Positions 8,948 through 18,056 of a stretch of 64,000 nucleotides of DNA are shown here, piece after piece (positions within the stretch are counted from its first letter, which is position 1; every line of letters begins with the position of its first letter). This DNA comes from Collinsella sp. AF25-2LB (GTDB lineage Bacteria > Actinomycetota > Coriobacteriia > Coriobacteriales > Coriobacteriaceae): positions 1 to 64,000 of the forward strand of contig NZ_QRUF01000005.1 of the NCBI RefSeq assembly GCF_003458415.1, given 5' to 3'. Below the pieces are notes generated by a model, which was not told the origin of the DNA, did not search any database, and was given only the letters and a program-made list of their open reading frames with translations. The translations under genes were made by a program, and so were the position numbers.

Positions 8948-9282
8948 GAGCGTTTGCTCCTCTCCCTCGCCCGCATCTGGACATCGGGCGTAGTTGTTCA
9001 CAAGGCGTTTTACCTTGCGTTTTGCTGCGCTCATTGTATGAAATTCAGCGGGTATGCATGTGCGAGATATTGTCATCGCGCGAGGTCCAACCTTCATTTT
9101 TGAAAAGTAAACGGAAGGGGTCGAACCCGAGCGCGCGTGTTCGAAATTGAGTTTTGAGCCTTGATTATCTTTCTTTTATAGAAAAAGTAAGTAATCGAAA
9201 GGCGTTTTCTTACTTAAAAAGAAAATGAACGAAAATAGACTCAACACAATTCCTGCAAATTTCAGACGATGATGGAGCGGAT
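8948..9282. promoter_or_regulatory. Divergent promoter region, aldolase and deoR genes
   Basis: No gene is seen. The stretch 9168-9240 is strikingly AT-rich and contains two related dyads, around CTTTCTTTTATAGAAAAAG (9168-9188) and TTTTCTTACTTAAAAAGAAAA (about 9205-9227). These are candidate operator sites for the adjacent DeoR-type regulator, controlling both directions. Confidence 0.5.
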
Positions 9283-10086
9283 ATGGCCCATGCAACAACC
9301 CGAGCTTTCGCCGATGAGCGTCGGTCCGCCATTATGGAAATGCTCGAGCATAATGCCTCGGTGCAGGTAGCAGAAATCGCCCAGACCTTTGGCGTGTCCT
9401 CCGTCACCGCCCGCGCCGACCTGGACGCGCTCGCCGAAGCAGGCAAGCTGCGCCGCACACATGGTGGTGCCGTATCGCTCCACAAACGCCTGACCGTTTC
9501 CACGCAGGATCGCCGCATCAATGTCAACGTCGCTGCCAAGCAGGCCATCGCGCAAAGCGCCATCGAGCTTGTCAATGACGGCGACACGCTGCTCGTCGAT
9601 TCGGGCACCACGGCGCTTGAGTTCGTCCGGCTCCTCGACCAGCGCGACGGCATCACCGTTATCACGGCCGACATTACCATCGCTGATTATATCGACGAGA
9701 GCATGCCCTCGGTCGATGTCGTCATGCTGGGCGGGGCACTGCGCAAAGGTCATCGCTATCTGTACGGCCCACTTACCATGCAGGCGCTCCAAATGGTCCA
9801 CGCCGACCTTGCCGTCATGTGCCCCGGCGCTTTTGTTCCCGGCTGCGGCTTTACGACCGACTTTCCGCAGATGGCCGAGACCAAAGCGGCTATGGTCGGT
9901 GCCGCCCGTCAAAGCGTCGCCCTCATGGATGCCAGCAAGGTCAACGGACGTGGCATGTACCGCTTTGCCGAGCTTACCGACGTCGACACCATCGTGATGG
10001 ACCGCGACCCCGATCACACCGTAGCCACCTCAATCGCCGATATCGTCGACGACGCCCGCCCAAATCTCGTCATCGCCGGCGCTTAA
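9283..10086 (+). CDS. DeoR/GlpR-family transcriptional regulator
   Basis: Repressor of 267 residues: an N-terminal DeoR winged helix-turn-helix (AEIAQTFGVSSVTARADLDAL, about 30-50) and a C-terminal DeoRC sugar-phosphate sensor with the DSGTTALEF and TADITIADYI segments. It is divergent from the ketose-bisphosphate aldolase and probably controls it, in the manner of GatR or AgaR; that link is inferred from position. Confidence 0.88.
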   Translation: MAHATTRAFADERRSAIMEMLEHNASVQVAEIAQTFGVSSVTARADLDALAEAGKLRRTHGGAVSLHKRLTVSTQDRRINVNVAAKQAIAQSAIELVNDGDTLLVDSGTTALEFVRLLDQRDGITVITADITIADYIDESMPSVDVVMLGGALRKGHRYLYGPLTMQALQMVHADLAVMCPGAFVPGCGFTTDFPQMAETKAAMVGAARQSVALMDASKVNGRGMYRFAELTDVDTIVMDRDPDHTVATSIADIVDDARPNLVIAGA

Positions 10087-10090
10087 ACAA

Positions 10091-10129
10091 AAACCACCAC
10101 AAAGGTGCCTGTCCCCTTTGTGGTGGTTT
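10091..10129. terminator. Hairpin between convergent genes with TGCCTGTCC loop
   Basis: Perfect 15-bp arms (10091-10105, 10115-10129) enclose TGCCTGTCC. It lies 5 bases after the deoR stop and 22 bases before the flavodiiron stop and can terminate both. The loop shares CCTGTCC with the 277-315 hairpin although the stems are unrelated. Confidence 0.7.
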
Positions 10130-10151
10130 GAGCGTTAAAAGCGATATATCG

Positions 10152-11312
10152 CTACTTGGAAAGCTCGTCGGCGAGAACCTCGATCTGAGCGCGCGAGGCG
10201 TCGTTGAGCGAGCCCAGCACGGTCACCTTGTTCTGCGCCAGGGTGATGTCCTTCATGCCCTCGAGCTCCTTGGTCATAACCTTGGCAGCGGTGGGCGCCC
10301 AAGAGCCGGCCTCGACGAGTGCCACCGTACGGTTCTGATAGGCGTGCTCGGCAAGCGTATGGATAAAGGTGCTCATGAACGGGAAGATCTCGCCCTGATA
10401 GGTGATGGAGGCGAGCACCAGACGGTCATAGCGGAACGCATCCTCAACGGCCTCGGCCATATCGTCGCGTGCCAGGTCAAAAACGGAAACCTTCTGGCCG
10501 CGAGCCTCGAGCGCAGAAGCGAGCTCCTCAACAGCAGCCTTCAGATGGCCATACACGCTCACATAGGCGATCGTGATGCCCTCGTCCTCGGGCTGATAGC
10601 TCGACCAGGTGTTGTAGGTGTCGAGGTAATAGCCCAGATTCTCGGTCAGCACGGGGCCGTGGAGCGGACAGATAATCTGAATGTCCAGGTCGGCGGCCTT
10701 CTTGAGCACGGCCTGCACGAACTTGCCGAACTTACCGACGATGCCAAAGTAGTAGCGGCGCGCCTCGCAGGCCCAGCCTTCCGGGTCCTCGATGTCGTTG
10801 GCGCCGAACTTGCCAAAGCCGTCGGCACTAAAGAGCACCTTGTCGGTAGACTCGTAGGAGAAGATCACCTCGGGCCAGTGCACGTTGGGGGCGCAGACAA
10901 ACGTTAGGCTGTGGCCACCCAGGTCGAGCACGTCGCCCTCTTTGACGACTATCTTACGCTCGGGGTAGTCGGTGCCAAAGTAGTTGACCATCATGCGGAA
11001 GGCGCCCATGCTGGCCACAATCTGTGCCTGGGGATAGCGCTCCATAAAGGCGGCGATACCGGCGGAGTGATCGGGCTCCATGTGATGGACGACCAGGTAG
11101 TCGGGCGTACGGCCATCGAGCGCGGCCTCGAGGTTGCCGAGCCATTCGTCGACAAAACCGCCATCGACTGAATCGGCGACAGCGATCTTTTCGCCCAAGA
11201 TAACGTAGCTGTTGTATGCCATACCGTTCTCGGACACGTCGTACTGGCCCTCGAACAGGTCAATGTCGTGATCGTCGACACCGATGTAGCGGATATCCTT
11301 GGTGATCTCCAT
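10152..11312 (-). CDS. Flavodiiron protein (FprA-type A flavoprotein)
   Basis: Cytoplasmic oxygen or nitric-oxide reductase that protects anaerobes. The N-terminal metallo-beta-lactamase domain carries the diiron motif H77-x-E79-x-D81-H82, with further ligands in NVHWPE, SADGFG and CPLHGP. The C-terminal third is flavodoxin-like (IAYVSVYGHLKAAVEELA, FMN site; SWAPTAAK). The 386-residue protein starts at an ATG with AGGAGG nine bases upstream; the frame open to 11354 lacks such a site. No rubredoxin gene is adjacent, so the electron donor is not evident. Confidence 0.92.
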   Translation of the reverse strand: MEITKDIRYIGVDDHDIDLFEGQYDVSENGMAYNSYVILGEKIAVADSVDGGFVDEWLGNLEAALDGRTPDYLVVHHMEPDHSAGIAAFMERYPQAQIVASMGAFRMMVNYFGTDYPERKIVVKEGDVLDLGGHSLTFVCAPNVHWPEVIFSYESTDKVLFSADGFGKFGANDIEDPEGWACEARRYYFGIVGKFGKFVQAVLKKAADLDIQIICPLHGPVLTENLGYYLDTYNTWSSYQPEDEGITIAYVSVYGHLKAAVEELASALEARGQKVSVFDLARDDMAEAVEDAFRYDRLVLASITYQGEIFPFMSTFIHTLAEHAYQNRTVALVEAGSWAPTAAKVMTKELEGMKDITLAQNKVTVLGSLNDASRAQIEVLADELSK

Positions 11313-11441
11313 CAGGCAAAGCCTCCTAGATAGACAAAAGAACCCGTCTATCATAACACTCGGCAGTATCCCAGCTGTTATCTGCCGGCATCCATACCGA
11401 TTGTTATTGAAATACGATAAATCGCCGTTTACCTGCGCAAA

Positions 11442-12473
11442 CTATGCGCGCGGTATCGCCGTGCTATGTCGAATAATGAGCTGGCCGGGAATACGAATGG
11501 CAACGGTTTTGCCCGCCGTACCCGCCTCGGGAACCGCATGCTCGAATACCTCGCGTCCGCGCTGATGTAGATCAAATCGCACGGTCGTGAGCTCGTTGTG
11601 TGCCACAAAATCATCGAGCGAATCATCGACGCCCACCACGCTCACGTCCTCGGGCACGCGCAAGCCACTATCGCGCAGCGCTGCAATTGCGCCGTTTGCC
11701 ATCTGGTCGTTTGCCGCGTAAATCGCCGTCATGGTGCGGTCGTGCTCGGCCAGATATCTGCCGGCCTCGTAACCGCTGTTGGCAGACCAGTCGCCCTCGA
11801 GCGGCGTCTGCGGCTTAATGTGCCTACGCTCGAGCGCATCCTGCCAACCGGCTCGACGAAATTGCTCGTCGACCGAGAACGACGGGCCGCCAATATAGCG
11901 AATTTGCTCATGCCCCAGCTCAAACAGGTGATTCATAAGCAAGAGCGAGCAGCCGTAATGATCGGAGTCTACCGTGGTCACCCGCGGGTGCGCGTACATG
12001 GTAACGATGACCGTGCCAATGCCCGGCAGTGGATCAAACGTCTCAAAATCGGGCGCCATACGGCTCATGCCGATAATGATGCCGTCCACCGGCAATGCGG
12101 CCATACGACGCGTGGCCTCGGCAAGCGAAAACTCCTCGGTCTTGGACATCTCGACCAGCGTGATGGCGCAATTATGCTCGCGAGCAGCGCTGGCGATGCC
12201 GTCGATCATTGAGAGGTTGCCGAACTTGGTGACATCGTTGACGCACAGGCCGACCGAATGATAACGGCCGTCGCGCAGCGAGCGACCGGCATAACTCGGA
12301 CGAAAGCCGAGCTTTTGCATAGCGGCCTGTACGCGCTGGCGCGTCTGCTCGTTAACGTTAGGCAAGCCGTTGGCGACGCGCGAAACCGTCTGCTGCGAAA
12401 CGCCGGCAGCGCGGGCGACGTCGGCCATGGAGACCGGACGCGAACTGGTATCGTTGGACGGGCGCCTTGCCAC
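11442..12473 (-). CDS. LacI-family repressor, likely of galKT
   Basis: Regulator of 343 residues: LacI helix-turn-helix at 14-35 (VSMADVARAAGVSQQTVSRVAN), hinge GFRPSYAGRSL, and a periplasmic-binding-protein-like ligand domain. The start is a GTG preceded by GAAGGTGATCC. It is divergent from galK-galT, and three copies of a shared operator-like sequence lie between them, so it most likely represses galKT and itself. It is paralogous to the regulators at 21.2-22.2 and 26.2-27.2 kb. Confidence 0.88.
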   Translation of the reverse strand: MARRPSNDTSSRPVSMADVARAAGVSQQTVSRVANGLPNVNEQTRQRVQAAMQKLGFRPSYAGRSLRDGRYHSVGLCVNDVTKFGNLSMIDGIASAAREHNCAITLVEMSKTEEFSLAEATRRMAALPVDGIIIGMSRMAPDFETFDPLPGIGTVIVTMYAHPRVTTVDSDHYGCSLLLMNHLFELGHEQIRYIGGPSFSVDEQFRRAGWQDALERRHIKPQTPLEGDWSANSGYEAGRYLAEHDRTMTAIYAANDQMANGAIAALRDSGLRVPEDVSVVGVDDSLDDFVAHNELTTVRFDLHQRGREVFEHAVPEAGTAGKTVAIRIPGQLIIRHSTAIPRA

Positions 12474-12564
12474 AGGATCACCTTCACCCTTGCGAGATCT
12501 GAATAGCGTGAATGCCGGCCCGGGCAGAAATACATCCCGCGCCGAGGCCCGCTATCGTCGGACG

Positions 12565-12769
12565 CATGTTAACGTACTCTACTTTTTCTATCTGCATCTC
12601 TTCTGCTTTATAAGTCCATACGGCAGTACCGTTCACGGCTGAATTTCTACCGATTACCAGATTCTCAAAAAGTGACAAGCGATGTGTTATGAGTACGTTA
12701 ACATAGCCCGTAACGTGCGGTATTGTGAACACTTGGTTCATGCCGCTTCAAGTTGTTAACGTACTCATA
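12565..12769. promoter_or_regulatory. Three LacI-type operators upstream of galK
   Basis: The 13-mer TGTTAACGTACTC occurs at 12567-12579 and 12754-12766 on the plus strand and at 12691-12703 on the minus strand. The best full site is the dyad TATGAGTACGTTAACATA at 12688-12705. An ACCGTTCACGGC motif, shared with other sugar promoters of the window, lies at 12628-12639. The rest of 12474-12811 holds no gene. Confidence 0.8.
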
Positions 12770-12811
12770 ACGACGCAAAACCCACCCGTGCGCGCCAAGG
12801 AAAGGACTCCC

Positions 12812-14017
12812 ATGACCACCCCCGACGAAAAGACATTCGCCACGCTCACCAAGCTGTTCGAGGAGGAGTTTGGCCCCATCGGCGACCGCCAGGTGCTCTA
12901 CGTGCACGCGCCCGGCCGTTCCGAGATCAGCGGCAACCACACCGACCACGAGGGTGGCCACGTTATCGCCGGCTCGCTCGATGTCGCCGTCGACGGCATC
13001 GCCGTGGCAACCGATTCCAACAAGGTTCGCGTTGCCGACGAGGGCTATCCCACGTTTGAGATCGCGCTCGACACGCTAGACGTTCAGGAGTCCGAGAAGG
13101 GCACGTCCGCAAGCCTCGTGCGCGGTATGGCCCACGAGGTCGCAGCCCTTGGCGTTGAGCCCAAAGGCTTCGACTTTGCCTTTACCTGCTCCGTCCCCTC
13201 GGGCGGCGGCCTTTCCAGCTCTGCCGCCGTCGAAGCCGCGTACGGTCGTGCCATGGAGACGCTCTGGGGCGCGCCCGCCATTGAGCCCGTCACGCTCGCC
13301 CAGATGAGCCAGCGCACCGAGAACAACTACTACGGCAAGCCCTGCGGTCTGATGGACCAGGCCGCCGTTTGCTTGGGCGGACTCGCCTACATGGACTTTG
13401 AGGATCAGGCCCAGCCCAAGACCCAGAAGCTCGAACTCAACTTTGAGGATCACGGCTATGCACTCGTGCTCGTTAAGGTCGGTGCCGACCATGTGGCAGC
13501 TACCGACGACTACGCCGCCGTTCCGCGCGAGATGCAGGACGTCGCCGCCGAGTTTGGCAAGGCGCGTCTGTGCGAGGTAAACGTGGCGGACTTTGACGCC
13601 AAACTCCCCGAGCTGCGCGCCAAGCTGGGCGACCGTGCCTGCCTGCGCGCCGTTCACTACTGGTACGAAAACGGCCTAGTCGACAAGCGCTGGGCTGCCC
13701 TGAACGCCGGCGACATCGACCAGTTCCTGGTCCTGACGCGCGAGTCCGGCGCCAGCTCTGCCATGTACCTGCAGAATGTCGTTGCCAAGCTGGGCTCCGA
13801 GCAGCCTTCCATGTACGCCTTGGCACTGGCCGAGCATGTCCTCGACGGCCGAGGCGCCGTCCGTATCCACGGTGGCGGCTTTGGTGGCACCATCCAGGCC
13901 TTCGTGCCGCTCGACCTGGTCGACACCTTCATCGCCAAGATGAACGGCTGGCTGGGCGAGGGCTCTGCCCGTCATTACGCTATCTCTGACAAGGGGGCTT
14001 ACGCGGCATGGCTGTAA
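12812..14017 (+). CDS. galK: Galactokinase
   Basis: Phosphorylates galactose to galactose-1-phosphate (Leloir pathway). A GHMP kinase of 401 residues with the galactokinase signature variant GRSEISGNHTDHEGG near the N-terminus, the ATP loop CSVPSGGGLSSSAA and the C-terminal motif IHGGGFGGT. The ATG at 12812 has AAGGAAAGGA upstream; the frame continues further 5' but covers the operator region. It overlaps galT by 10 bases, so the two are translated together. Confidence 0.95.
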   Translation: MTTPDEKTFATLTKLFEEEFGPIGDRQVLYVHAPGRSEISGNHTDHEGGHVIAGSLDVAVDGIAVATDSNKVRVADEGYPTFEIALDTLDVQESEKGTSASLVRGMAHEVAALGVEPKGFDFAFTCSVPSGGGLSSSAAVEAAYGRAMETLWGAPAIEPVTLAQMSQRTENNYYGKPCGLMDQAAVCLGGLAYMDFEDQAQPKTQKLELNFEDHGYALVLVKVGADHVAATDDYAAVPREMQDVAAEFGKARLCEVNVADFDAKLPELRAKLGDRACLRAVHYWYENGLVDKRWAALNAGDIDQFLVLTRESGASSAMYLQNVVAKLGSEQPSMYALALAEHVLDGRGAVRIHGGGFGGTIQAFVPLDLVDTFIAKMNGWLGEGSARHYAISDKGAYAAWL

Positions 14018-15636
14018 TGACTGATGTGCGCGAGGCTGCGCAGGGCCTGACTGAGTATGCTATCCACCGATCGATGATCGGACAGGACGACCGCATCTGG
14101 GCCTACAACACCATTCTGGAGTGCATCGGCGCCACGGGCCCCGCGCTCGACATGACCTGGGCGTTGCAGAACGAGAAGCTCTCGCTCTTGCACCCCGATA
14201 CGCTCCCCGATTTTGACCTGGAGGGCACGCTTGCCGCGCTTTCCGAGGCCGCCGTCGCCAACGGTGCCGCCGAGGACACGGCATCGGGCCGCGACCGCAT
14301 CGCCATGCGCATCATGGGCGTGCTGATGCCGAGGCCTTCGATTGTAAACGAGGAATTCAACGGCCGCATGGGCGTCGACGAGCCCCGCGCCGCGACCGAC
14401 TGGTTCTACGGCCTGTGCTGCGACGCCGGCTACGTGCGCCGCGCCGCCATCGCGCGCAACATCAAATGGAGCACCTCCACCAACTGGGGCGACCTCGAGA
14501 TCACTATCAACCTGTCGAAGCCCGAGAAGGACCCGCGTGACATTGCCGCGGCCGGCGTTGCAAAGAACACGGGAGATAAGTATCCCGCCTGCCAGCTCTG
14601 CATCGAAAACGAGGGCTATCCCGGACGCTCTGCCGCAGCCGACGGCGGCGCTCACCCCGCCCGCCAGAATCTGCGCGTTATCCCCATTCAGCTCAACGGC
14701 GAGCGCTGGGGCTTCCAGTACAGCCCGTATGCGTACTTTAACGAGCACTGCATTGCCATGAGCTCTGAGCATCGTCCGATGCACGTCGACCGCAAGGGGC
14801 TGACCTGCCTGCTCGACTTTGTCGACCTGTTCCCGCACTACTTTATTGGCTCCAACGCCGACCTGCCCATCGTAGGCGGCTCGATTCTGTCGCACGACCA
14901 CTTCCAGGGCGGCGCGCACGAGTTCCCAATGATGCATGCCACCGAGGTCTCGCAGTTTAGCGTGCCTGGCTTTGACCAAGTCAGCGGTACCGTGTTGCAG
15001 TGGCCGCTTTCGGTGCTGCGACTGCGCTCGCACGACCGCGCCCAGCTGCTCGACGCCGCCGAGAAGATCATCCTCGCTTGGCGCGAGTGGACCGATGAGT
15101 CGGTGGGCGTCATCGCGCACACAGCCGACGGCGTAGCGCACAACACCGTGACGCCCGTCATCCGCCGCGTCGACTCCCGCGGCAACGCCGGCGGCGAGAT
15201 CTACGAGGCCTACCTGGCGCTTCGCTGCAACATCACGACCGGCGAGCATCCGCTGGGCGTTTTCCACCCGCATGCCGAGTACCACCATATTAAGAAGGAG
15301 AACATCGGCCTGATCGAGGTCATGGGCCTGGCCATTCTTCCGCCGCGCCTGGTTCCCGAGCTCGGCGCTGTCCGCGAGCACTTGCTAGCGGCCAAGGCCG
15401 ATGCCAGCTACGACCTTGCCGGTGCGCTCGAGGGCGATGATCTATGCCGTAGCCACGCCGCATGGGCCGAGGACGTCTTTGCCCGCCGCGCCGACGAGCT
15501 TACGGCCGAAAACGCCATCGACATCCTGCACGAGGAGGTCGGCGTGGTGTTTGGCCACGTGCTCGACAACGCCGGCGTCTTTAAGTGGGACGAAGCCGGC
15601 CGCGCCGCCCAGCAGCGCTTTATCGACTCACTGTAA
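14008..15636 (+). CDS. galT: UDP-glucose--hexose-1-phosphate uridylyltransferase, class II
   Basis: Transfers UMP between UDP-glucose and galactose-1-phosphate. The 542 residues match the longer Firmicute-type GalT (about 490-510) rather than the 350-residue HIT-type enzyme; LSHDHFQGGAHEFPM carries the catalytic histidines. Start ATG at 14008 has AGGGGG ten bases upstream; an alternative ATG at 14017 overlaps the galK stop as TAATG. No galE is in the window. Confidence 0.93.
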   Translation: MAVMTDVREAAQGLTEYAIHRSMIGQDDRIWAYNTILECIGATGPALDMTWALQNEKLSLLHPDTLPDFDLEGTLAALSEAAVANGAAEDTASGRDRIAMRIMGVLMPRPSIVNEEFNGRMGVDEPRAATDWFYGLCCDAGYVRRAAIARNIKWSTSTNWGDLEITINLSKPEKDPRDIAAAGVAKNTGDKYPACQLCIENEGYPGRSAAADGGAHPARQNLRVIPIQLNGERWGFQYSPYAYFNEHCIAMSSEHRPMHVDRKGLTCLLDFVDLFPHYFIGSNADLPIVGGSILSHDHFQGGAHEFPMMHATEVSQFSVPGFDQVSGTVLQWPLSVLRLRSHDRAQLLDAAEKIILAWREWTDESVGVIAHTADGVAHNTVTPVIRRVDSRGNAGGEIYEAYLALRCNITTGEHPLGVFHPHAEYHHIKKENIGLIEVMGLAILPPRLVPELGAVREHLLAAKADASYDLAGALEGDDLCRSHAAWAEDVFARRADELTAENAIDILHEEVGVVFGHVLDNAGVFKWDEAGRAAQQRFIDSL

Positions 15637-15682
15637 TGGTCCCTTGGGGACGGAGGAAAACAGATCATTTCGTCTTCAAGAC

Positions 15683-15724
15683 AACGGCGCCCGCCGGCAA
15701 CATCGCCGACGGGCGCCGTTTTTG
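15683..15724 (+). terminator. Rho-independent terminator of galKT
   Basis: A GC-rich hairpin AACGGCGCCCGCCGGC / GCCGACGGGCGCCGTT followed by TTTTT. A closely similar hairpin core terminates galM at 42.45 kb. Just upstream, 15639-15670 carries a TCCCTTGGGGACGGAGGAAA sequence repeated in inverse at 42716-42748. Confidence 0.8.
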
Positions 15725-15727
15725 AGT

Positions 15728-15798
15728 GTAGTCATTGGGGTCATTCTTAAGGGGCGTTCTTAAACGACTAGTCATTAAAGAGCGTCCCCAATGACTAC
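15728..15798. repeat. Palindromic repeat with ACTAGTC core, copy 1
   Basis: Outer arms GTAGTCATTGGGG (15728-15740) and CCCCAATGACTAC (15786-15798) enclose an imperfect dyad centred on ACTAGT. The inner sequence is shared with 20495-20526 (ACTAGTCGTTTAAGAACG). A dispersed intergenic repeat of unknown role. Confidence 0.7.
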
Positions 15799-15832
15799 TT
15801 GCGACCAAGGCAACGCCGGTGTCTTGGCAACG

Positions 15833-15978
15833 ACAGCGAAAACGCCCCTAAGCGAGCAAGGTGACGTGAAAGAGGAGGGCATTGACCTTTTGGTCATGCC
15901 CGACGATTGAACGTCAGATTGCCGCTTAGGGGCGTTTGCAGCGTCGCGCCGTTACGCGGTTTGGTAAAACCGCGTAAC
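15833..15978 (-). repeat. About 146-bp dispersed palindromic repeat, copy B
   Basis: Inverse copy of 1443-1590, nearly identical except in its centre, where a different but still complementary hairpin (GCATGACC / GGTCAATGC) replaces GCGTAC / GTACGC. The terminal hairpin (TTACGCGG family) lies next to the stop codon of the downstream pfkB gene, as copy A abuts the DAHP synthase stop. Confidence 0.85.
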
Positions 15979-15979
15979 C

Positions 15980-16915
15980 CTACAGTTCAGTCACGACAAC
16001 GCTGTTGTAGACCTCGTCCCAGCGGTCCATGACCAGGTGGCCGGTCTTGGGATCCATGGCGTTGAGCTTGCCGCAGGTATTGGCGGTCTTGAGCACCGTG
16101 ACGTCGTCGGCGCCGGCAGCAATGGCATGCGCAAAGCCGGCGATGGTCGAGTCGCCGGAACCCGTCGCGTTCACAGCCGCAATCGCGGGCGTCTTGGCGC
16201 GGAACGCGCGACCCTCATGGAAGCCAACCGAACCGGCAGCGCCCATCGAAACGACAACCCAGGGAATACCGGCAAAGCGGTCATCGGCGGCGAGCGCCTC
16301 GCGCAGGGCATCGACATCATCGGTCGTAAAGGACGTACCCAGCAGGCCGTTAATCTCGGTCAGATTGGGCTTTACGAGCTCGGGCTTAGCGTCGGACTCC
16401 AGCGCGGCCTCCAGCGATGCACCCGAGGTGTCGAGCAGCACCTTGGCGCCCGCCTCCTCGGCGATCTTGACGAGCTCGGCATAGTAGCCGGCATCGACGC
16501 CACGCGGCAGCGAGCCCGAAAGCGTCACAACGTCCGCCTTCGCTGCAAGCTCGGCGAACTTGGCCGTAAAGGCCTCGAGCTCGGCCGGGGCGATCTGCGG
16601 ACCGCTCTCCAGCAGCTCGGTCTGATTGCCCTCGTGCAGAATATTCAGGCAAATGCGCGTCTCACCGGCGATGGGCACAAAGTCGTTCTTGACGCCGTCG
16701 GCATCCATAAGCTCGGCCATATAGGCACCCATGTGGCCGCCGAGCAGACCGGTCGCGAGCACATCGTCGCCCAACTGCAGCAGCACGCGGCTCACGTTGA
16801 GGCCCTTACCGCCAGCGGTCTTTTCGGGCGTCACACGGTTAACATCGTCGATGATCAGCTTGTCGAGCTGATAGCGCGTATCAATCGACGGATTCATGGT
16901 AACGGTCAGAATCAT
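15980..16915 (-). CDS. lacC: PfkB-family kinase: tagatose-6-phosphate / 1-phosphofructokinase
   Basis: Ribokinase-like sugar-phosphate kinase of 311 residues, with TMNPSIDTRYQLD, GGKGLNVSRVL (substrate site), and NATGSGDSTIAGF (anion hole and catalytic Asp). LacC and FruK are hard to separate by eye; context decides for tagatose-6-phosphate kinase, as the gene runs with a LacX-like epimerase and lacB-lacA. Start at 16915 follows AGGAGTTCAAT; the frame reaches 16960 without better support. A paralogue about 87% identical by eye lies at 45.5-46.4 kb. Confidence 0.85.
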   Translation of the reverse strand: MILTVTMNPSIDTRYQLDKLIIDDVNRVTPEKTAGGKGLNVSRVLLQLGDDVLATGLLGGHMGAYMAELMDADGVKNDFVPIAGETRICLNILHEGNQTELLESGPQIAPAELEAFTAKFAELAAKADVVTLSGSLPRGVDAGYYAELVKIAEEAGAKVLLDTSGASLEAALESDAKPELVKPNLTEINGLLGTSFTTDDVDALREALAADDRFAGIPWVVVSMGAAGSVGFHEGRAFRAKTPAIAAVNATGSGDSTIAGFAHAIAAGADDVTVLKTANTCGKLNAMDPKTGHLVMDRWDEVYNSVVVTEL

Positions 16916-16971
16916 ATTGAACTCCTGTTTCCGGGGCACGGCACGCGCGGCCCCAAACATACGATAACTCG

Positions 16972-17853
16972 TTAAAGGATCTCGATCTCAAAGCCGCAAG
17001 TGACGGTCTCTCCCGGCTTGGCCACCAGGCAGCCACGCTTGTGCTCCAGAATATCGTCCTCGTCGGAGCAGGTGGACAGACCACCCCACGGTTCAACAGC
17101 CACAAAGTCGCCCTCGGGCTTGCTCCACACAATCAGGTACGGCATATCGGGGAACGTCAGGCGCACGCCCTTGTCCTCGGTTTTCTTGGTCAACGTAACC
17201 ACGCGGCTCTCGAGCACGTCAAAGATGGTCTCCGCGAAGTCGAAGAGTTCGTGGGTAAGCGGCAGGTTCTGGCCGATCATGGGGTTCTTGCTGCGATGCT
17301 CAACATCAATCAGGCCCGTCGAGGGAACGGCAGTACAGAGCTCGGCAGCCTCGCGCTGCTCAAAACGGAGCTCGTAGTCGTCATAGGACTCGCCCTCATC
17401 AAGCGGGCACTTAAAGCCAGGGTGACCGCCCACAAAGAACGGCATGTCCTCGGTGCCCTCATTGGTCACCTCGTACGACACGGCCACCTTTTCCGCATCG
17501 ATCGTGTAACGAGCAACGATCTTAAACGGATACGGGTACTGCTCGAGCAACTCGGCATGGTCGGCAGAGCTTAGGCTCAGCGCAACCATGTTGTCGCCCT
17601 GCTCATCGAGCTTCCACTCCTGTTTGCGCGCAAAGCCGTGACGGGCAAGCTTGACCTCGCGGCCGCCCATGGTCATTGCGCGACCGTCACGAAGGCCGCC
17701 GCAGATCGGGAAACAAATGGGTGCCTGGCCCGACCAGACCGCCGGGTCACCCTGCCACAGGTACTCACGGCCGTTGGCCGTAATAGAAGTGAACGATCCG
17801 CCAGCCGTGCTCAACGCAATGCGGACAGAGCCGTTATCAAGAACAAACTCCAT
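16972..17853 (-). CDS. Aldose 1-epimerase family protein (LacX-like)
   Basis: A 293-residue galactose-mutarotase-fold protein of the LacX/YeaD group with FVGGHPGFKCPLDEG and ARHGFARKQEW motifs. LacX genes accompany lactose operons; the substrate is probably a sugar phosphate such as galactose-6-phosphate or tagatose-6-phosphate, but this is unproven. ATG at 17853 is preferred to an upstream GTG. Lies 56 bases upstream of pfkB, same operon. A close paralogue is at 46.5-47.3 kb. Confidence 0.82.
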   Translation of the reverse strand: MEFVLDNGSVRIALSTAGGSFTSITANGREYLWQGDPAVWSGQAPICFPICGGLRDGRAMTMGGREVKLARHGFARKQEWKLDEQGDNMVALSLSSADHAELLEQYPYPFKIVARYTIDAEKVAVSYEVTNEGTEDMPFFVGGHPGFKCPLDEGESYDDYELRFEQREAAELCTAVPSTGLIDVEHRSKNPMIGQNLPLTHELFDFAETIFDVLESRVVTLTKKTEDKGVRLTFPDMPYLIVWSKPEGDFVAVEPWGGLSTCSDEDDILEHKRGCLVAKPGETVTCGFEIEIL

Positions 17854-18056
17854 GGGAATCTTCTCCTTCACATATCATCTCGCACGATCCATTGTGAACG
17901 TCGTGCCTTTAGCAGAAAGGTAATGAGGCAGCGCCGCAAACAAAAGAACAATGCACGTCCAGCCCGCTGGGCCAATTGGGCTGATAGAAAACCGGCTCGC
18001 GCCCCCTCACAGAAACGCGAGCCGTCAACGGACTAGTTAATTACGCCGGATACCCG

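Noticed and set aside
11598..12212. Plus-strand frame inside the LacI gene
   Set aside because: Shadow of the LacI reading frame; no start site or family.
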